From assembly GCA_950295325.1 (NCBI GenBank), contig OX485808.1, positions 12,774,501-12,838,500 on the forward strand: DNA of 64,000 bases, read 5' to 3'. The stretch is from Polytrichum commune. Lineage: Eukaryota > Streptophyta > Polytrichopsida > Polytrichales > Polytrichaceae. The notes under the pieces were generated by a model. That model had not been told where the DNA came from. It searched no databases and worked only from the letters and a program-made list of their open reading frames with translations. Positions 25,045-36,290 of the stretch are shown piece by piece (the stretch's first letter is position 1; every line of letters starts with the position of its first letter). The position numbers and the translations under genes were made by a program.

Positions 25045-26712
25045 ACTATGGGAACGCCCTCTCGGGGAGATTGAGGGCTTCTTCCATAAAGTGAAAGTCA
25101 TCCACACCAATAGGGGGCCCAAAAGAGAGGGGAAAAGAGAGGAAATAATTTTCTTCTATGGTAAATTGACGTCCCTTGGGTGGGACCTGGATCGGTGGCG
25201 ATGGATGGATGGGGGGCAGTTCCTTGACTACACCACCAAAGATGGCCGTGACGCTATTAGCAAAAGGAATCGGGGAACCACTCGGGTAGCGGATAAATGG
25301 CAAGGTTATCTCCCAAGTAACTATAGGTTCTATTGGTCGCAAGTGTGGGATCCACTCCGGTCAGGTAAAGAAGCCACGCTCATTTGGTCAATTTGGCACA
25401 AAGTTGTTGCTGTCAATGAATGGAGGGCCTGGATCGCACTAGCCTCTATTTCCAAGCAATGTGTCTTTTGCCTTCCTAACACGAGCGAATCGGTCAAGCA
25501 CAAATTTTGGGACTGCATTCAAGCAAGAAGGGCATGGAGATGGGCCACATTTATTATACATGACCTTTGTGGGGTTAGAACTAACGACTATGATTGCTTC
25601 AATTGGAAGCAAGCCTTATTCGGGGAAAGAATTCCTAAGAAATACGGTAAAATGACTAAAGTGTGGCACCTCCTTAGGGGCATTACTCTTTGGAACCCCA
25701 GGTACGCAACTCCCGTATTATATGCTCCTGATTATAATGCGTTTTAGTCCAATATTGAGTGATACAATTTGTTTTAATGTAGGAAACCCTTGTAGCCCTT
25801 CTAACAAGGAATTCAAAAATGTAATCATATATAGGAAATGAATATATTTTGAAGCATATAATTGCATTAAAATTTTAATTATATAATTTTTTTAATACAT
25901 GTACCATAGGTCAAACTACCCAACTTTTTGGACTTTTTAATAAAATTTTAACATTGTGAATGACTTATAATTTTAATGGGAGGCAACTATTCATGGCTTA
26001 TAATTTTAATGGGAGGCTTAATAAATATGTAACCCAACTTTTTTTTCATCTCATTTTATTTAATTTGGTCTTCACCCAACTTTTTGATCATTTTAATTTG
26101 ATATAATTTTTTCAAAAGCCGTCCTCTAAGCTGTTTTAAGTACGATGCCCCCTGCATATAATATGGGAGTTGCGTACCCGGGTGTGGAACATTTGGATCG
26201 AACAGAATGACAAGGTGTTCAATCAAACCCAATGGCACGAGACTAAGCTCAAGCATCATATTTGGGACGAACTCATCATTTATGCCAAATCGGCATGGAG
26301 GAGAGTGTTGGCACAAATTAAGATTAGTAGTTTTTTAGCGGTTGCCATGCTCCAAGGGTTTGACAAAACTTGGGGGGCTAGGAGTGTCCTTTGTAGACGA
26401 CACAACCTCCATATTGACTGGAATTGGAAAAGACATCGTAGATAGGTTGTTACGCCCTCCTTGGTGGACAATTTAGGTGGCTTGGGGGTTGTCCTTGGTT
26501 GGCGGGGTGGGGGTGGTCCTTGGTTCGGTGGGTCCGGTGGGTTGTCCTTGGTTGTGGTCGGTCCTTGGCTCTTTTTACGTGGCAGTGTTTCGCGCCCAAG
26601 GGGTTCCACCTGCCCTCGGTGAAGGCGCATTTTGTTCCTTATTGGTATTCATTTTGGCGATGGCCGGGTTGGCCTACTGTAAAATTATCTAAAAAAAACA
26701 ACAACAACACTG
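25045..26712 (+). mobile_element. 5'-truncated L1-type LINE (LINE A)
   Basis: The 3' part of a plant L1-clade element. The frame from 25091 encodes a zf-RVT region (KWQGYLPSNYRFYW..., ...LIWSIWHKVV..., then CVFCLPNTSESVKHKFWDC with spacing CX2CX9HX4C). It continues after an inserted element at 26191 (IWIEQNDKVFNQ) to an end at 26443. A GT-rich 3' UTR ('cttgggggttgtccttgg') closes with an A-rich tail at about 26692-26712. The same 3' UTR ends LINE C at 60265. The endonuclease and reverse transcriptase core are missing, so the copy is dead. Confidence 0.85.
25697..26182. mobile_element. hAT-like MITE inserted in LINE A, 486 bp
   Basis: Termini CCCAGGTACGCAACTCCC and (reverse complement of the right end) CCCGGGTACGCAACTCCC match over about 26 bp with few differences. 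The flanks TTTGGAAC (25689-25696) and TGTGGAAC (26183-26190) form an 8-bp target duplication with one mismatch. Removing the element and one flank restores the LINE frame (…TLWN joined to IWIEQN…). The interior is AT-rich with repeated 'acccaacttttt' motifs and no frame. The 8-bp duplication fits the hAT superfamily. Confidence 0.8.
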
Positions 26713-27036
26713 GTAATCTATAAATGTCCAAAATTGTTCACAAGGAATGACAAAAAAATGTTAGGTTTACATTTAGTGTTGGTGACATTACACGGTCGGT
26801 TTACAATTGGTATTGAGGAAGACTGACAGAATTGGTGGCACTTAATACAATATTTAGTGTACTTCCTACCAACATACATAAAGGGCCGTGAATTTCATAA
26901 CCTTTGTCCAGGCAAGCAAGCGTAACTATCATTTCATGTGACATAAAGGTCTTGAATTAGTATGCATTCTAGAGGTTCCTTTATGTAGTTCACTTGACAA
27001 CATAATTAGTTTCAAAGACCCCAAATTAGTCTAGTC

Positions 27037-27444
27037 CACGGGGAGGTCACTTCATTGTCAAGTTGACACCACGTGCGGACAAAGTTTGCTACCCCTATAT
27101 TACATGCCATATATAATTTTAAAATTTATGATATTTTTTCTACATATACATAACCATTGATAGTATCTTTTGTATAATTTTTTGAAATTTTTAGTCATCT
27201 TTATTTTTTTAAGTAATTGTTTTAGTTCAATTCTGTGTCATTCTAATTAGAAATGGTATGTTTATGAAAAAAAAAATCATCAAATTTAGTTACCACTTTT
27301 GACTATGTCATAGGTATTGTGTATATCTACTCATGAAAAAAATTTGATAAAATTTTGACACATTTTGGTGGTGCAACTTATCAAAAGAAGATTTTTTTTT
27401 GTCGCACGTGGTGTTCAACTTGACAATGGAGTGATCTACCCGTG
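27037..27444 (+). mobile_element. hAT-like MITE, family H copy 1
   Basis: A 408-bp element with about 41-bp inverted termini beginning CACGGGGAGGTCACTTC and ending in the complement of CACGGGTAGATCACTCC. Exact 8-bp target duplications GTCTAGTC lie at 27029-27036 and 27445-27452. The interior is AT-rich and non-coding. Each terminus includes a CACGTG hexamer. It is nearly identical to 39775-40183 and 50066-50475. Confidence 0.88.
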
Positions 27445-27501
27445 GTCTAGTCAATGTCATATGTGATGAATCAAGGACAAACCTATAGGGGTCAAGTTTT
27501 A

Positions 27502-29111
27502 GGGTTGGTTCACATGGGTCTCAAGTCCCAGGCATGTTAGCAGGTCCCAACATGGAGGCAAACTTCCAACTTTTGAGCCTCAAGAAACCATTTAAATATG
27601 GTTAACTATCATTAAAGTCGGTTCTTGATTATTCTATGCAAAAATATTAATGGGACTTGTGCTGAGAGTTGGGTCTAGCTTTCTACTTGAGCCAACTCTC
27701 AACACAAGTCCTGAGCCTCACCTTCAAAAAGTGTTGCCATGTGAACATTCATGTCATAATTGCGATTTAGGACTTGGGCTAGGGAGGGAGGGGCACTAGC
27801 GAAATGTAGAAAACCACGTGTGAGAATATGTAGGGTGGATTTTATTCAAGATACATAATTTCTACATTTTTCTTAGATACACAATAGCGTCATTTAAAAG
27901 TGAATTTGGAATTGTATATAATGTACAGTGTGGTTTAAGTTGTGATATTTTTTTAATTAAAAGTAAAGTAGCATAAATAGAATTAAGTTTTTTTTTTTAA
28001 TAGGTTCAAGATAAATCATCTGCCATTTGTAGCATTGGATGAGAAATAAGCAAAATGTATGTGGACATGTGGATGGATTTGTTGAAACGGTCGCCTAAGG
28101 GTTCAAGAACCTGTCGTGGTATGCGGTGTCGGCGGCCGCACCTTATCCGTGGGGTTTCATCCATTTAGATTTGGATGGATGAATCCTAGAAGTTGGAGAG
28201 ATACTCCTAAGTGAGGAACCTTCTTCTTGGCTTGGCATTCTTGCCAAGTCAAGCCTTGTGAGTGAGTGGGTGGAGAGAGCTTGTGTGAGGTGAAGATTGC
28301 ATGTTTTTGCAAGAAATCTTGAGTTCTTCTCCCCTTACTTATAAGTGAGACGGTGGAATTAATTCTTTAGAATCTGATGGCCAAACATCAGAGGCGATTA
28401 AGGATGGGGCTCACACTGCATCCAATGTATAGTTCCTTGGAATGACATTCACCACACTCATTGGTTATGGAGCAATTCTTCATTATCCATGCCCTTTGGA
28501 TTGGCATTGATCCTAGCTCCTTGGTGGGACTCCATAATCAGCTAAGGGGGGGCATATGGAGGTGTGTTGTTTATGTGTGCCTTTGCAATGTTTTAGTTAT
28601 ATTTGTTAGTGGTGATTGATACTCGGGCTGCACTGACACACGATCATTATTTACACGACAAACCATATGCAGTATGCTAAAGTTTATAGTATGATGATTG
28701 TATGTGTGTAATGTGCAAAGTAATATTTGCGCAGTGTAATGTATGCATAGTGTACCACATGTGTAATGTATGTGTAGATTGTTTATACGAAATTTCTACT
28801 ACTTATAAATAAAATAAGGTGATTATACTTATGCAACTCTAAAATTTATATATAATGATAGGATGTTAGAAAATACCATCCAGAAGAAATTTAGCTACTT
28901 ATAGGGTGAAAAATATTCAACGAAGGAAGATAAATACTCCCATTTAATAAGAGGTTCTCGCACGTGTATACATAAATCAAGTGTAGGTGCACCCCCCATG
29001 GACTTGGGACCCCGTGTGAAGTGGTAAGTCCCAACTTCCATGCTCTCAACAGCGAAGATTGCACAGATGACCTCAAGGGACTAAGGACTTGGGACCCGTG
29101 TGAACTGGCTC
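27502..29111. mobile_element. PIF/Harbinger-like non-autonomous element, copy 2
   Basis: The left end GGGTTGGTTCACATGGGTC matches the reverse complement of the right end (GAGCCAGTTCACACGGGTCC), with TTA on both outer flanks (27499-27501 and 29112-29114). Its first about 270 bp align with 2512-2730 of copy 1, and its last 130 bp with 4390-4522. The middle (27780-28980) differs from copy 1 and contains no recognised gene. TTA duplications and GGGCC-type ends fit PIF/Harbinger. Confidence 0.7.
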
Positions 29112-29323
29112 TTAATGTTACAACTATGGATGAGAGATGTGTACTACTATATGTGACAATGTCCAGTGTCTAAGGACGAGTTTAAATGGTACCACTGGTG
29201 AAAATGCATGGTACATCTACCATTAGATTAGGTATTGGGAGGAAGGTAACATTGAGCCCCAATGCTAGAGATGTTGAAAGTTGAAAGAAAGGACCCTTCT
29301 CATTTTGCAGGGGAGCCTCTCAA

Positions 29324-29455
29324 CACTAGTAGAAACAATGTATCAAAATGACACAACCATCTAACACAAAGTGACCATATTGACACCCGTCGGTGTCATT
29401 CTGGTCACATCATGGTAGATGGTTGTGTCATTTTGATATCTTATTTCTACTTATG
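29324..29455. mobile_element. CACTA-like hairpin MITE, 132 bp
   Basis: The element begins CACTAGTAGAAAC and folds almost end to end: 'tatcaaaatgacacaacc' on the left arm pairs with 'ggttgtgtcattttgata' on the right, with a 4-base turn near 29388. Flanks are CAA on both sides (29321-29323 and 29456-29458), a 3-bp duplication as expected for the CACTA superfamily. It has no coding capacity. Confidence 0.85.
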
Positions 29456-29501
29456 CAAGGTTGTATACACAAGGAATGGTTGACAATGTGGTTGTCCCAG
29501 G

Positions 29502-29850
29502 GGCTCGGGGGGGGCAGTGTGTTAAAAAGTTAAGGACATAGGTGCGAACAACCACTATTTTATAGGGGGGTATTACTTTCAATTCTCTTCTTTTTTTCAC
29601 ATGCTATCATTATGTAAATTTCTACTTTGGGTTAATAGAAAAATGGCTTGCATTACTTATAATTCCACATTACCTATTATTCCATACCCTATAGTACTTT
29701 AAAGATGTCCAATGCCATTTCTAATACCCTATATTACTCTTAAGTCCATTTATAATTTTTAGCCCCCATGTTTTTAAAATACCCTATCATTTGTTCGCAC
29801 GTATATTGCTACTCCAACCAATGACTACCCCCCCCCCCCGAGCCCAGGGG
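29502..29850. repeat. Element with GGGCTCGGGG inverted ends
   Basis: The left end contains GGGGCTCGGGGGGGG and the right end CCCCCCCCCGAGCCC, so the segment is bounded by G/C-run inverted repeats, with AT-rich non-coding sequence between them. It resembles a degraded MITE. The target duplication is not clear. Confidence 0.45.
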
Positions 29851-30228
29851 GTGGACTCTTCATTGGAAACCTAAGTGACATGCGTGGGTGACTATGAAAT
29901 AAAACCCCCTATATACAGAATATTTACATAGGGAAAAAATGTATATGTATTAACAATAAGCTAGAGAATGGACTCATCTATTGACACTAAGCTTTTCATT
30001 TTAATGTAATAATTGCCTACACTACACACACAAAATGTAAATCATGAAATAAACGGGTCTTTATTAGATATACAATCCAAGTTGACTTTCCAATCAAAAA
30101 GTCATTGAACATTTTTTCATCCATAACTCATAATAATATGACCCTAAAACACACGTCAATTGGATGAACTAAGGTAAATTGGATGAAACTAACACATCTA
30201 TTATCAATTTTCCTTTAAACCTTAGGGC

Positions 30229-30637
30229 CCAGGGGGTGCACTCCATTGTCAAGTTGAACACCACGTGCAATAGAAAAAGTCTACTTTTTATATAAAGCAT
30301 CACCAAAATGAGTCAAAATTTTCTCAATTTTTTTTTCATGGCTAGATATACACAGTATCTATTACATAGTAAAAAATGGTAACCAAATTTGATGTTTTGT
30401 TTTTCTAATTAAACATACCGTTTCTAACTAGAATGATGCAGAATTGAACTAAAAAAATTATTATAAAAATGAAGATGACTAATTTTTTTAGAAATATATA
30501 CAAAAGATATTATCAATGATTATGTATATGTAGAAAAAATATCATAATTTTCAAAAAAATTAATGACATATAATATAGGGTAGCAAATTTTTATCGCATG
30601 TGGTTATGAAACGTAAGGGGGTGTGATCGCCCCGAGC
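30229..30637 (-). mobile_element. hAT-like MITE, family H copy 4 (diverged, inverted)
   Basis: This is a reverse-orientation relative of 27037-27444: its left part carries 'ccattgtcaagttgaacaccacgtg' split by small changes, and its right part 'gggtagcaaatttttatcgca'. Flanks CTTAGGGC (30221-30228) and ATTAGGGC (30638-30645) differ at one base. Termini are more eroded than in copies 1-3, so this insertion is older. Confidence 0.7.
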
Positions 30638-30639
30638 AT

Positions 30640-30826
30640 TAGGGCTCCTTTTGTACATCTACCTTTAGTTTGAAATTCTCACTAGCCTTTTCAAATGTAC
30701 ACACTAGAGAAAAATAATACCTCTTCCTTACATATACTATGTACAATAATGCCTCATATAATACCCCTTCCTACACTCACATTAGTTCGTACGTGGTATG
30801 AAGAATCCACCCCTTGGTGTGGTTGT
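30640..30826 (+). repeat. Dispersed repeat, copy 1
   Basis: The stretch with 'agggctccttttgtacat', 'aaaaataatacctct' and 'ggtatgaagaatccacccc' matches the reverse complement of 53372-53549. Both copies end near 'ccacccc' and 'ggctcctttt', suggesting one short element family. It is non-coding. Confidence 0.5.
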
Positions 30827-32374
30827 GGTCATGATCGTGACCATATTTTTATTTTTATTTTGGTTCTCTTTTCCACGAAGAATGCATGAGGATTGTTTGC
30901 TGCAACCACAACCGCCCTCTATCCCCATCAACTCCACTACACCACATGGTCAACTATTCTTCAAGTGGTTGTTTGACATGTTGATATGGCATCACTAGAG
31001 AGCATCAAGTCCCGGTCCGGGAGGACAGTTGAGGATGTTGCCCAGAGAAAAAAAGACGTTGCCAATGTTGCTACCATTGTGAATAATGGTGTTGCTTCAT
31101 TTTCAAGTTAGTGTAAGTCTTTATGTAATCTTGAAATGGGCATTACAAGAATTAGAGTCCCCCCCCCCCCCCCCAGGAAGATAACTACCTCCTTTTGAAG
31201 GTGAGCACCTTGAATGGCCGTAGACAAGCCAGTTGACACTTGACCACCCCTAGGTTCCTAGATTGAGTTGGTTCAAAATATTTGGTTCAATTTGATACCT
31301 CAAGTATGATTGAGCATACCATAGGTGGTAAGGTGCACCCAAAATCAAGTGCAAGGAAGATCAGCCATGTGAGTACTATTCCAACCTTAGGTGGCTTAAC
31401 CTTGGAGTTCCCATGGGATCCAAGTTAAGGCAACATGCTTTGGGTTTCAGCCATCCTTAAGGAGGAAACTACTCTTGATTAACATAGCTACAATTCAAGG
31501 CCAACAAGAATAATAATCACTTTAACTTGTTTCTTCTCTAGTTCATAGTTGTGCTTGATTTGGGTGGTTAACCAAAAGCACAATCACCTTTTGTAGTGTA
31601 AACAACCTTCACTCATACATGTTCATTTAAGTTGGACCAACTAATTGATTCAATTGTGTGAGCTTTGGGCAAAGCTTGTCAAATCCAAGTATCAAATTCC
31701 CAAAACTTGCAAGCTCAAGCTTTCAACTTGAGCTCTAGTGTAAGGCATCTTCATTTGTGGAGCCCCATATATGTAACCTATGAACAATAACCCGGCTTTC
31801 ACTAGGAGAGAAGTTGTCCATTCCAAGCATCCATTGCAACTCGTTCATTGCAACTCATGGCAAGAAATTGTATAAAGAAATTATTTCAGTGGTTGCCAAC
31901 CGAAGGTTCCTGTTTGCGGATTTGAGAGAATCGATAACCAAAAGCCTCATGTTGGCAACCAAAATGACTTATTTATTTATTTTATTTTTTTGCCATAAGA
32001 TACAATAAACAAGCTGCAATGGATGCTTGGAATGGACAAGTTTTCTCCTAATTTATTGGGGTTTCAGCCTCGAGCAAAATTTGTAGCCCTGGCTTGCAGA
32101 GCAGGATGGTCAAAACATGCACAAATTATGGCCCTCACCTTTCTCCCTTGGCATGCCCTCTCGAACACAATGCCAAGGGTTTCTAGTCCTCCAAAAATGG
32201 CTTCCCAAGTGCGATAGAGCGGGTGTGCACATCAAGGAGAAATGGACGGAATTATTCCTAAGAGGAGGAGGATCTGATACACTTGTCAGTAATTATTTCT
32301 CTATTGCTCACAAGATGTATAAGAGGAATTCATCAAGATATATTTGATGAGTTTTGACCAATTTCTTTTTAATA
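30827..32374. other. Gene-free intergenic DNA
   Basis: No gene is recognised. The longest C run in the window (16 C, 31159-31174) is here. Two similar phrases ('ttccaagcatccattgca' and the complement of 'tgcaatggatgcttggaa') at 31822 and 32013 form a short inverted repeat enclosing about 190 bp. Confidence 0.45.
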
Positions 32375-34440
32375 GTTTTTTTTTTGGGGGCACAAATTGA
32401 AAATTCAATTGCAAGACCCAAAATACAACCAACATAGGCGAATCAGTGCAACTTGTGTGGAAATCAAGAAATAATGCCCATCGGCGGCCTATCCTTCCAT
32501 GCCCCCATGTTGAATCAAATTTGTTAAGAATGTCCCGGTAGGCCACATCCGGGGCCTTTTCCAAGTCCCTTTGAGTTTGTTTCCAATCAATGCTATTATA
32601 ATCTTGTAGGGCATCCCAAATGACTTGGCGCGTTTTCTCATTGGGCCATTGCAGATTGTTAAAGACCAGATCATTATGTTGCCACCAAATGATCCACAGA
32701 AGACCATTTCTCAAGAAGAATAAGATACGACTTAACCGTTTAAGTGTTTTGCACAAAGGTTGATCAAAGAGACATTGCATCATAGAAAATGATTTCTACG
32801 GGCCGAGATTCTTTTTTTGCCAAAGAATTGCCAAATGATGTTGGCAATGTATCGCCACCCGTGTTGAGCGAGTGGACAGTTGTAGAATATGTGCTCCACC
32901 GATTCCATTTGCTGATGGCTGCAATGGGGACAAGTTTTGTCAATCTCCATTGAGATTTTACCACGCCACTCATTGACCACGACTGCCTTATGAAGGACCG
33001 ACCAAAGGAAAACTACCTTTTTTTGTGCCTTAACTTTGTGCCAGATGATATTCCACCTAGGGGAGGTGGAGGGGGGAATTGGCTTCTTGAGGGCAATTTG
33101 CTTAGTAAGCCACTTCCTCCCTTTTTTGGCCGAGTAGGCGAAGAAGGGGGTGACCTTTGGTCACTACTAACAAGCAGGGTCAAAGAAGAGATGATGAAGT
33201 TTCCTGAAGAACAAGTTGAATTGAGTTTTGTTGCTACCTCTAGTAAGCTTATCCACCCTAACGCGCGTCATCCAACCAATGAAGGCCATTGGTGGTGGTG
33301 GTGCATTCTTAGTGTTCGGTTTAATCTCAGTAAGGGTGAAATATTGCGATCCCACAATAGATTTGGGGAAATTGTTCATGAACTCAACACTAAGCTGAAT
33401 AGGGCTAGGGCTAAAATTCCTTGAGGTAACCAATGCAAACAACCCAATCTGGTAATGTATCCTCTGGGCTCCTATAAAGGCCAACCCATTCCAGTGAAGT
33501 GAGCTAGGCATTTTGTTGGTTGAGCATCTTTTCTCAGAGAGGTCCGTAGAATTCGGTAAGTTTAAGCCAAAAGTCTTGGTGGACTTCTTCCAGGGAGAAT
33601 TTAACTCTAGCATTCTCTTAGTTCAGGAAGTTGTATCTCCCTGGGTCCCAAATATCCGGGGCCATTCACGGTTGGGGTACTACTTTTGGGACAAAGGACT
33701 TAAGGACTTTATCGCATTGATCTTGGTTTTTATCATGATTTACTATTATTTGATCAATAAATTTTACATAAATAAGTAGATAGTTTATAAGCTTTATCAA
33801 GAAAGATTTTTATTATTATTTAATAATCACCCTAAACCCTAAACCCTAAACCCTAGGCCACATCAGTGGCATTTTTTTGCTATTTAGGTATGCATTGGTG
33901 GTCAATTATTTCCTGTTATGTATCTTGGTACCTTGGTAAAAGTGTCATGTGCCCATTCATATAAATTTTTTTGTCCAATTCTAATACTAGATGTTCCTTT
34001 TACGTGTGGCCGTGAGTATATGTATATTTGGACATGTTTGGTGCCACATGTAAAGTTGGGCAATTGCTATTCAATACATATTTGGTTCTATTGGTACACA
34101 CACTTGAACGATGAGTGTGAGGAAAATTTTTGGGATCGTTTCGATTGATTCTTGTTGTCCTTTTCATTCCTTGATCCTAAGGTGAACAATTAAGACAACA
34201 CTCCTTAATGTCCTTTAAGGAATCAAAAGGATATCTTAGATGACCCTATTCCTTCTAAAATAACTTTGTCAGTGTACTCGATATGGAGTATGAAATGTAG
34301 GTATGATCCAAAATATGCTTCACAATACAAATCTAAGCATACCAAGCATGTGAAGTTATCCAAAAAATTCCGTTTTCCGTTAGACGGCCAAAAGTAGTAC
34401 CCCAACCGTGAATGGCCCCATCCCTAAAGTACCTTAAACC
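32375..34440 (-). mobile_element. Degenerate L1-type LINE (LINE B), minus strand
   Basis: Reading on the minus strand from about 33160 to 32783, an open frame encodes a zf-RVT region (PRWNIIWHKVKAQKKVVFLW, VVNEWRGKI) with CPHCSHQQMESVEHIFYNC, spacing CX2CX9HX4C. The frame then shifts and continues as LLWIIWWQHNDLVFNNLQWP to about 32480. A CCCCC-A10 stretch at about 32378-32390 (minus sense) looks like the 3' poly(A). Upstream (33160-34440) only scattered LINE-like frames remain, interrupted by non-LINE sequence. It is a different family from LINEs A and C and clearly inactive. Confidence 0.75.
33830..33856 (+). repeat. Short interstitial telomere tract
   Basis: Three CCCTAAA units followed by CCCTAGG, the plant-type (TTTAGGG) telomere repeat on the opposite strand. 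It sits inside the sequence that interrupts LINE B. Confidence 0.85.
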
Positions 34441-35939
34441 ATTCTTATACAAGGTGTAGGCCCTGCTCATGATAATGATGAAGTGAAGACCTTTGGAACG
34501 GAAGACCAAAGATTGAGTTGCAAAATATATTCTGGAGTTGTCGGAGGAAGGTAAGCAACCGTTTTTGCGAATTACCTTTCACGATTGGGTGATGTGGTGC
34601 CAAACTTTGGGTCCACCCTTTGTAGAGAATTGTGGGGAAATCAACCACAAGGAGGAGGGACCCCACAAACTTGGAGAAGGTTGGAACTGCGTGATGCGAT
34701 ACCTCAAGATAATTTGAAGGTTCCATTTGCTTTTCCATTCCATCTTGGCAGTCATCTTTAAACTTGAGATGAGTTTTGATCATCATGATCTGCCACAATG
34801 TTACAATTTTTTAATTTTTTCCGTCAACAAAATTAATGATTGGTCTAGAGGAAACATAGTCTAGTCCCAAGGGAATGAATGAATGTAAAACACCAGCTCT
34901 CATGGGAGCAAGCATGAATGAAGATCCCTCTTCGTGCATAGGCTATTGCCCCCTTTTTAGGGTGGGCAACCTTAAGGAAATTATGTGCAAAGCTCTTGAT
35001 TTATCAACTGCAGACGAAGGTGTAAAGGCATGATCTCCTTCCTCCATTGTTTGGGAGAGAAGGAATTATTGTATACAAGCGTACTTCTCATCAATCCTAT
35101 ATAAAAATCAAACCTCCTATAGATGTGTTGCCTATTCATCTCAAAGGATCTTGAGTAGAGTGTAGATTAATCCAAGGTCTTTAAAACTAATTTCGGTTTC
35201 CAATCAACTCACAAAAAGTCACCTCCGGACTACAATGCCATACTATTTTAGGACTTTTATGTTGGATGAATGAGAGGTACCAGTATTTAGGAATGTTTGG
35301 TCCACATTACCATTAATTTTGACTAGGTTTTAATAGAAAGTGGGTAATCCCATTGCTGTCAATGCGGTGACTAGATTTGACGGCTTTGGACAATCAAAAA
35401 GTTGTCATTGGGGTCATGTTACAATGAGCATGGTCAACTTCACACTTTTTATGTGTTGAGTAGTTTATATCACAGATCAACATGACACCATGCTTCCTTT
35501 TGATTTTTCGATTGTGTGATGAGTTTTGAAGTATTCTTTTAAAATTTCTAAATGCCTTCATAGTAAGTAGTCAAATCTTCCCGTAGGTAGGGCCCAACTA
35601 GGATTTTCCAAGTGCCTAAAGTGCCAAGCCTACGATAAATGGAGGCCAAGCATATTTGCACCCAACAACCTCATGGATCCCAAACCATGTCCCTAGCCAT
35701 CAACTCCGCTCACATTGCCATGTGCCCAGAGCTAGTAGGTCATGGAGTTATCGGATGATCTCCTATAATTATAACTCTATGATCTACCGTCATAGTACAC
35801 TCATATGCAATAATCCCCTCTCTCTCCCATTGTTTGACCATCATTCCGTGTAAAATAACCCTAGATTGTTGCAGTGGCACTTCACATATCGATCCACCAT
35901 GTCAAAAGTGCATGAACCAACCGCCCCAACTGGTAAAGG
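34441..35939. other. Gene-free intergenic DNA, possibly old LINE 5' sequence
   Basis: No gene is supported. A 117-codon minus-strand frame (34445-34798) abuts LINE B and could be its decayed upstream part, but I could not match a domain. Confidence 0.4.
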
Positions 35940-36290
35940 TACACTAAATATGATATTTAGTGTCATATGTTATTTCATGCCACTATGGTAACTTTTCGGA
36001 TGACACGCCTTATGAATAAGTGAACAAAATACTGTCATGGATGATGGGATGGGTTCATCCATTGATCAAAAACCCTACCTTCTCTTGTCAGCAACTTGTG
36101 ATGAGATATTGTCGTGGATGATTGAAATTTGGATGAGAAATCACTTAGTACGTGACAGTAAGTGCAACACTGTGGGAATAATGTTGGGTTAACATTCAGT
36201 GTTTGTTGGCGACACTATACCATGGGCTACAATTAGTATTGCGCAAGACAGTTAGAATTGGTGACACTCGATATAATCATATTTAGTGTA
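35940..36290. mobile_element. CACTAAATAT-ended MITE, uninterrupted copy, 351 bp
   Basis: Ends TACACTAAATATGATATTT and ATCATATTTAGTGTA are inverted repeats. The left terminus is itself a palindrome (CACTAAATAT-G-ATATTTAGTG). The interior matches the two halves at 24805-25044 and 26713-26861. It is non-coding. Confidence 0.75.

Larger units (their letters stand above)
24805..26861. mobile_element. CACTAAATAT-ended MITE interrupted by a LINE
   Basis: The left end TACACTAAATATTG (24805) and right end ATATTTAGTGTA (to 26861) are inverted repeats. The sequence next to each end (24805-25044 and about 26713-26861) matches the uninterrupted 351-bp copy at 35940-36290, for example 'gatgattgaaagttggatgag' in the left part and 'aattggtggcact' in the right part. 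About 1.67 kb of LINE sequence now separates the halves. TA flanks the CACTA-like terminus on both sides, so Tc1/mariner-like and CACTA-like origins both remain possible. Confidence 0.7.

Noticed and set aside
26280-26630. 116-codon proline-rich minus-strand frame
   Set aside because: It is antisense to the GT-rich 3' UTR shared by LINEs A and C.
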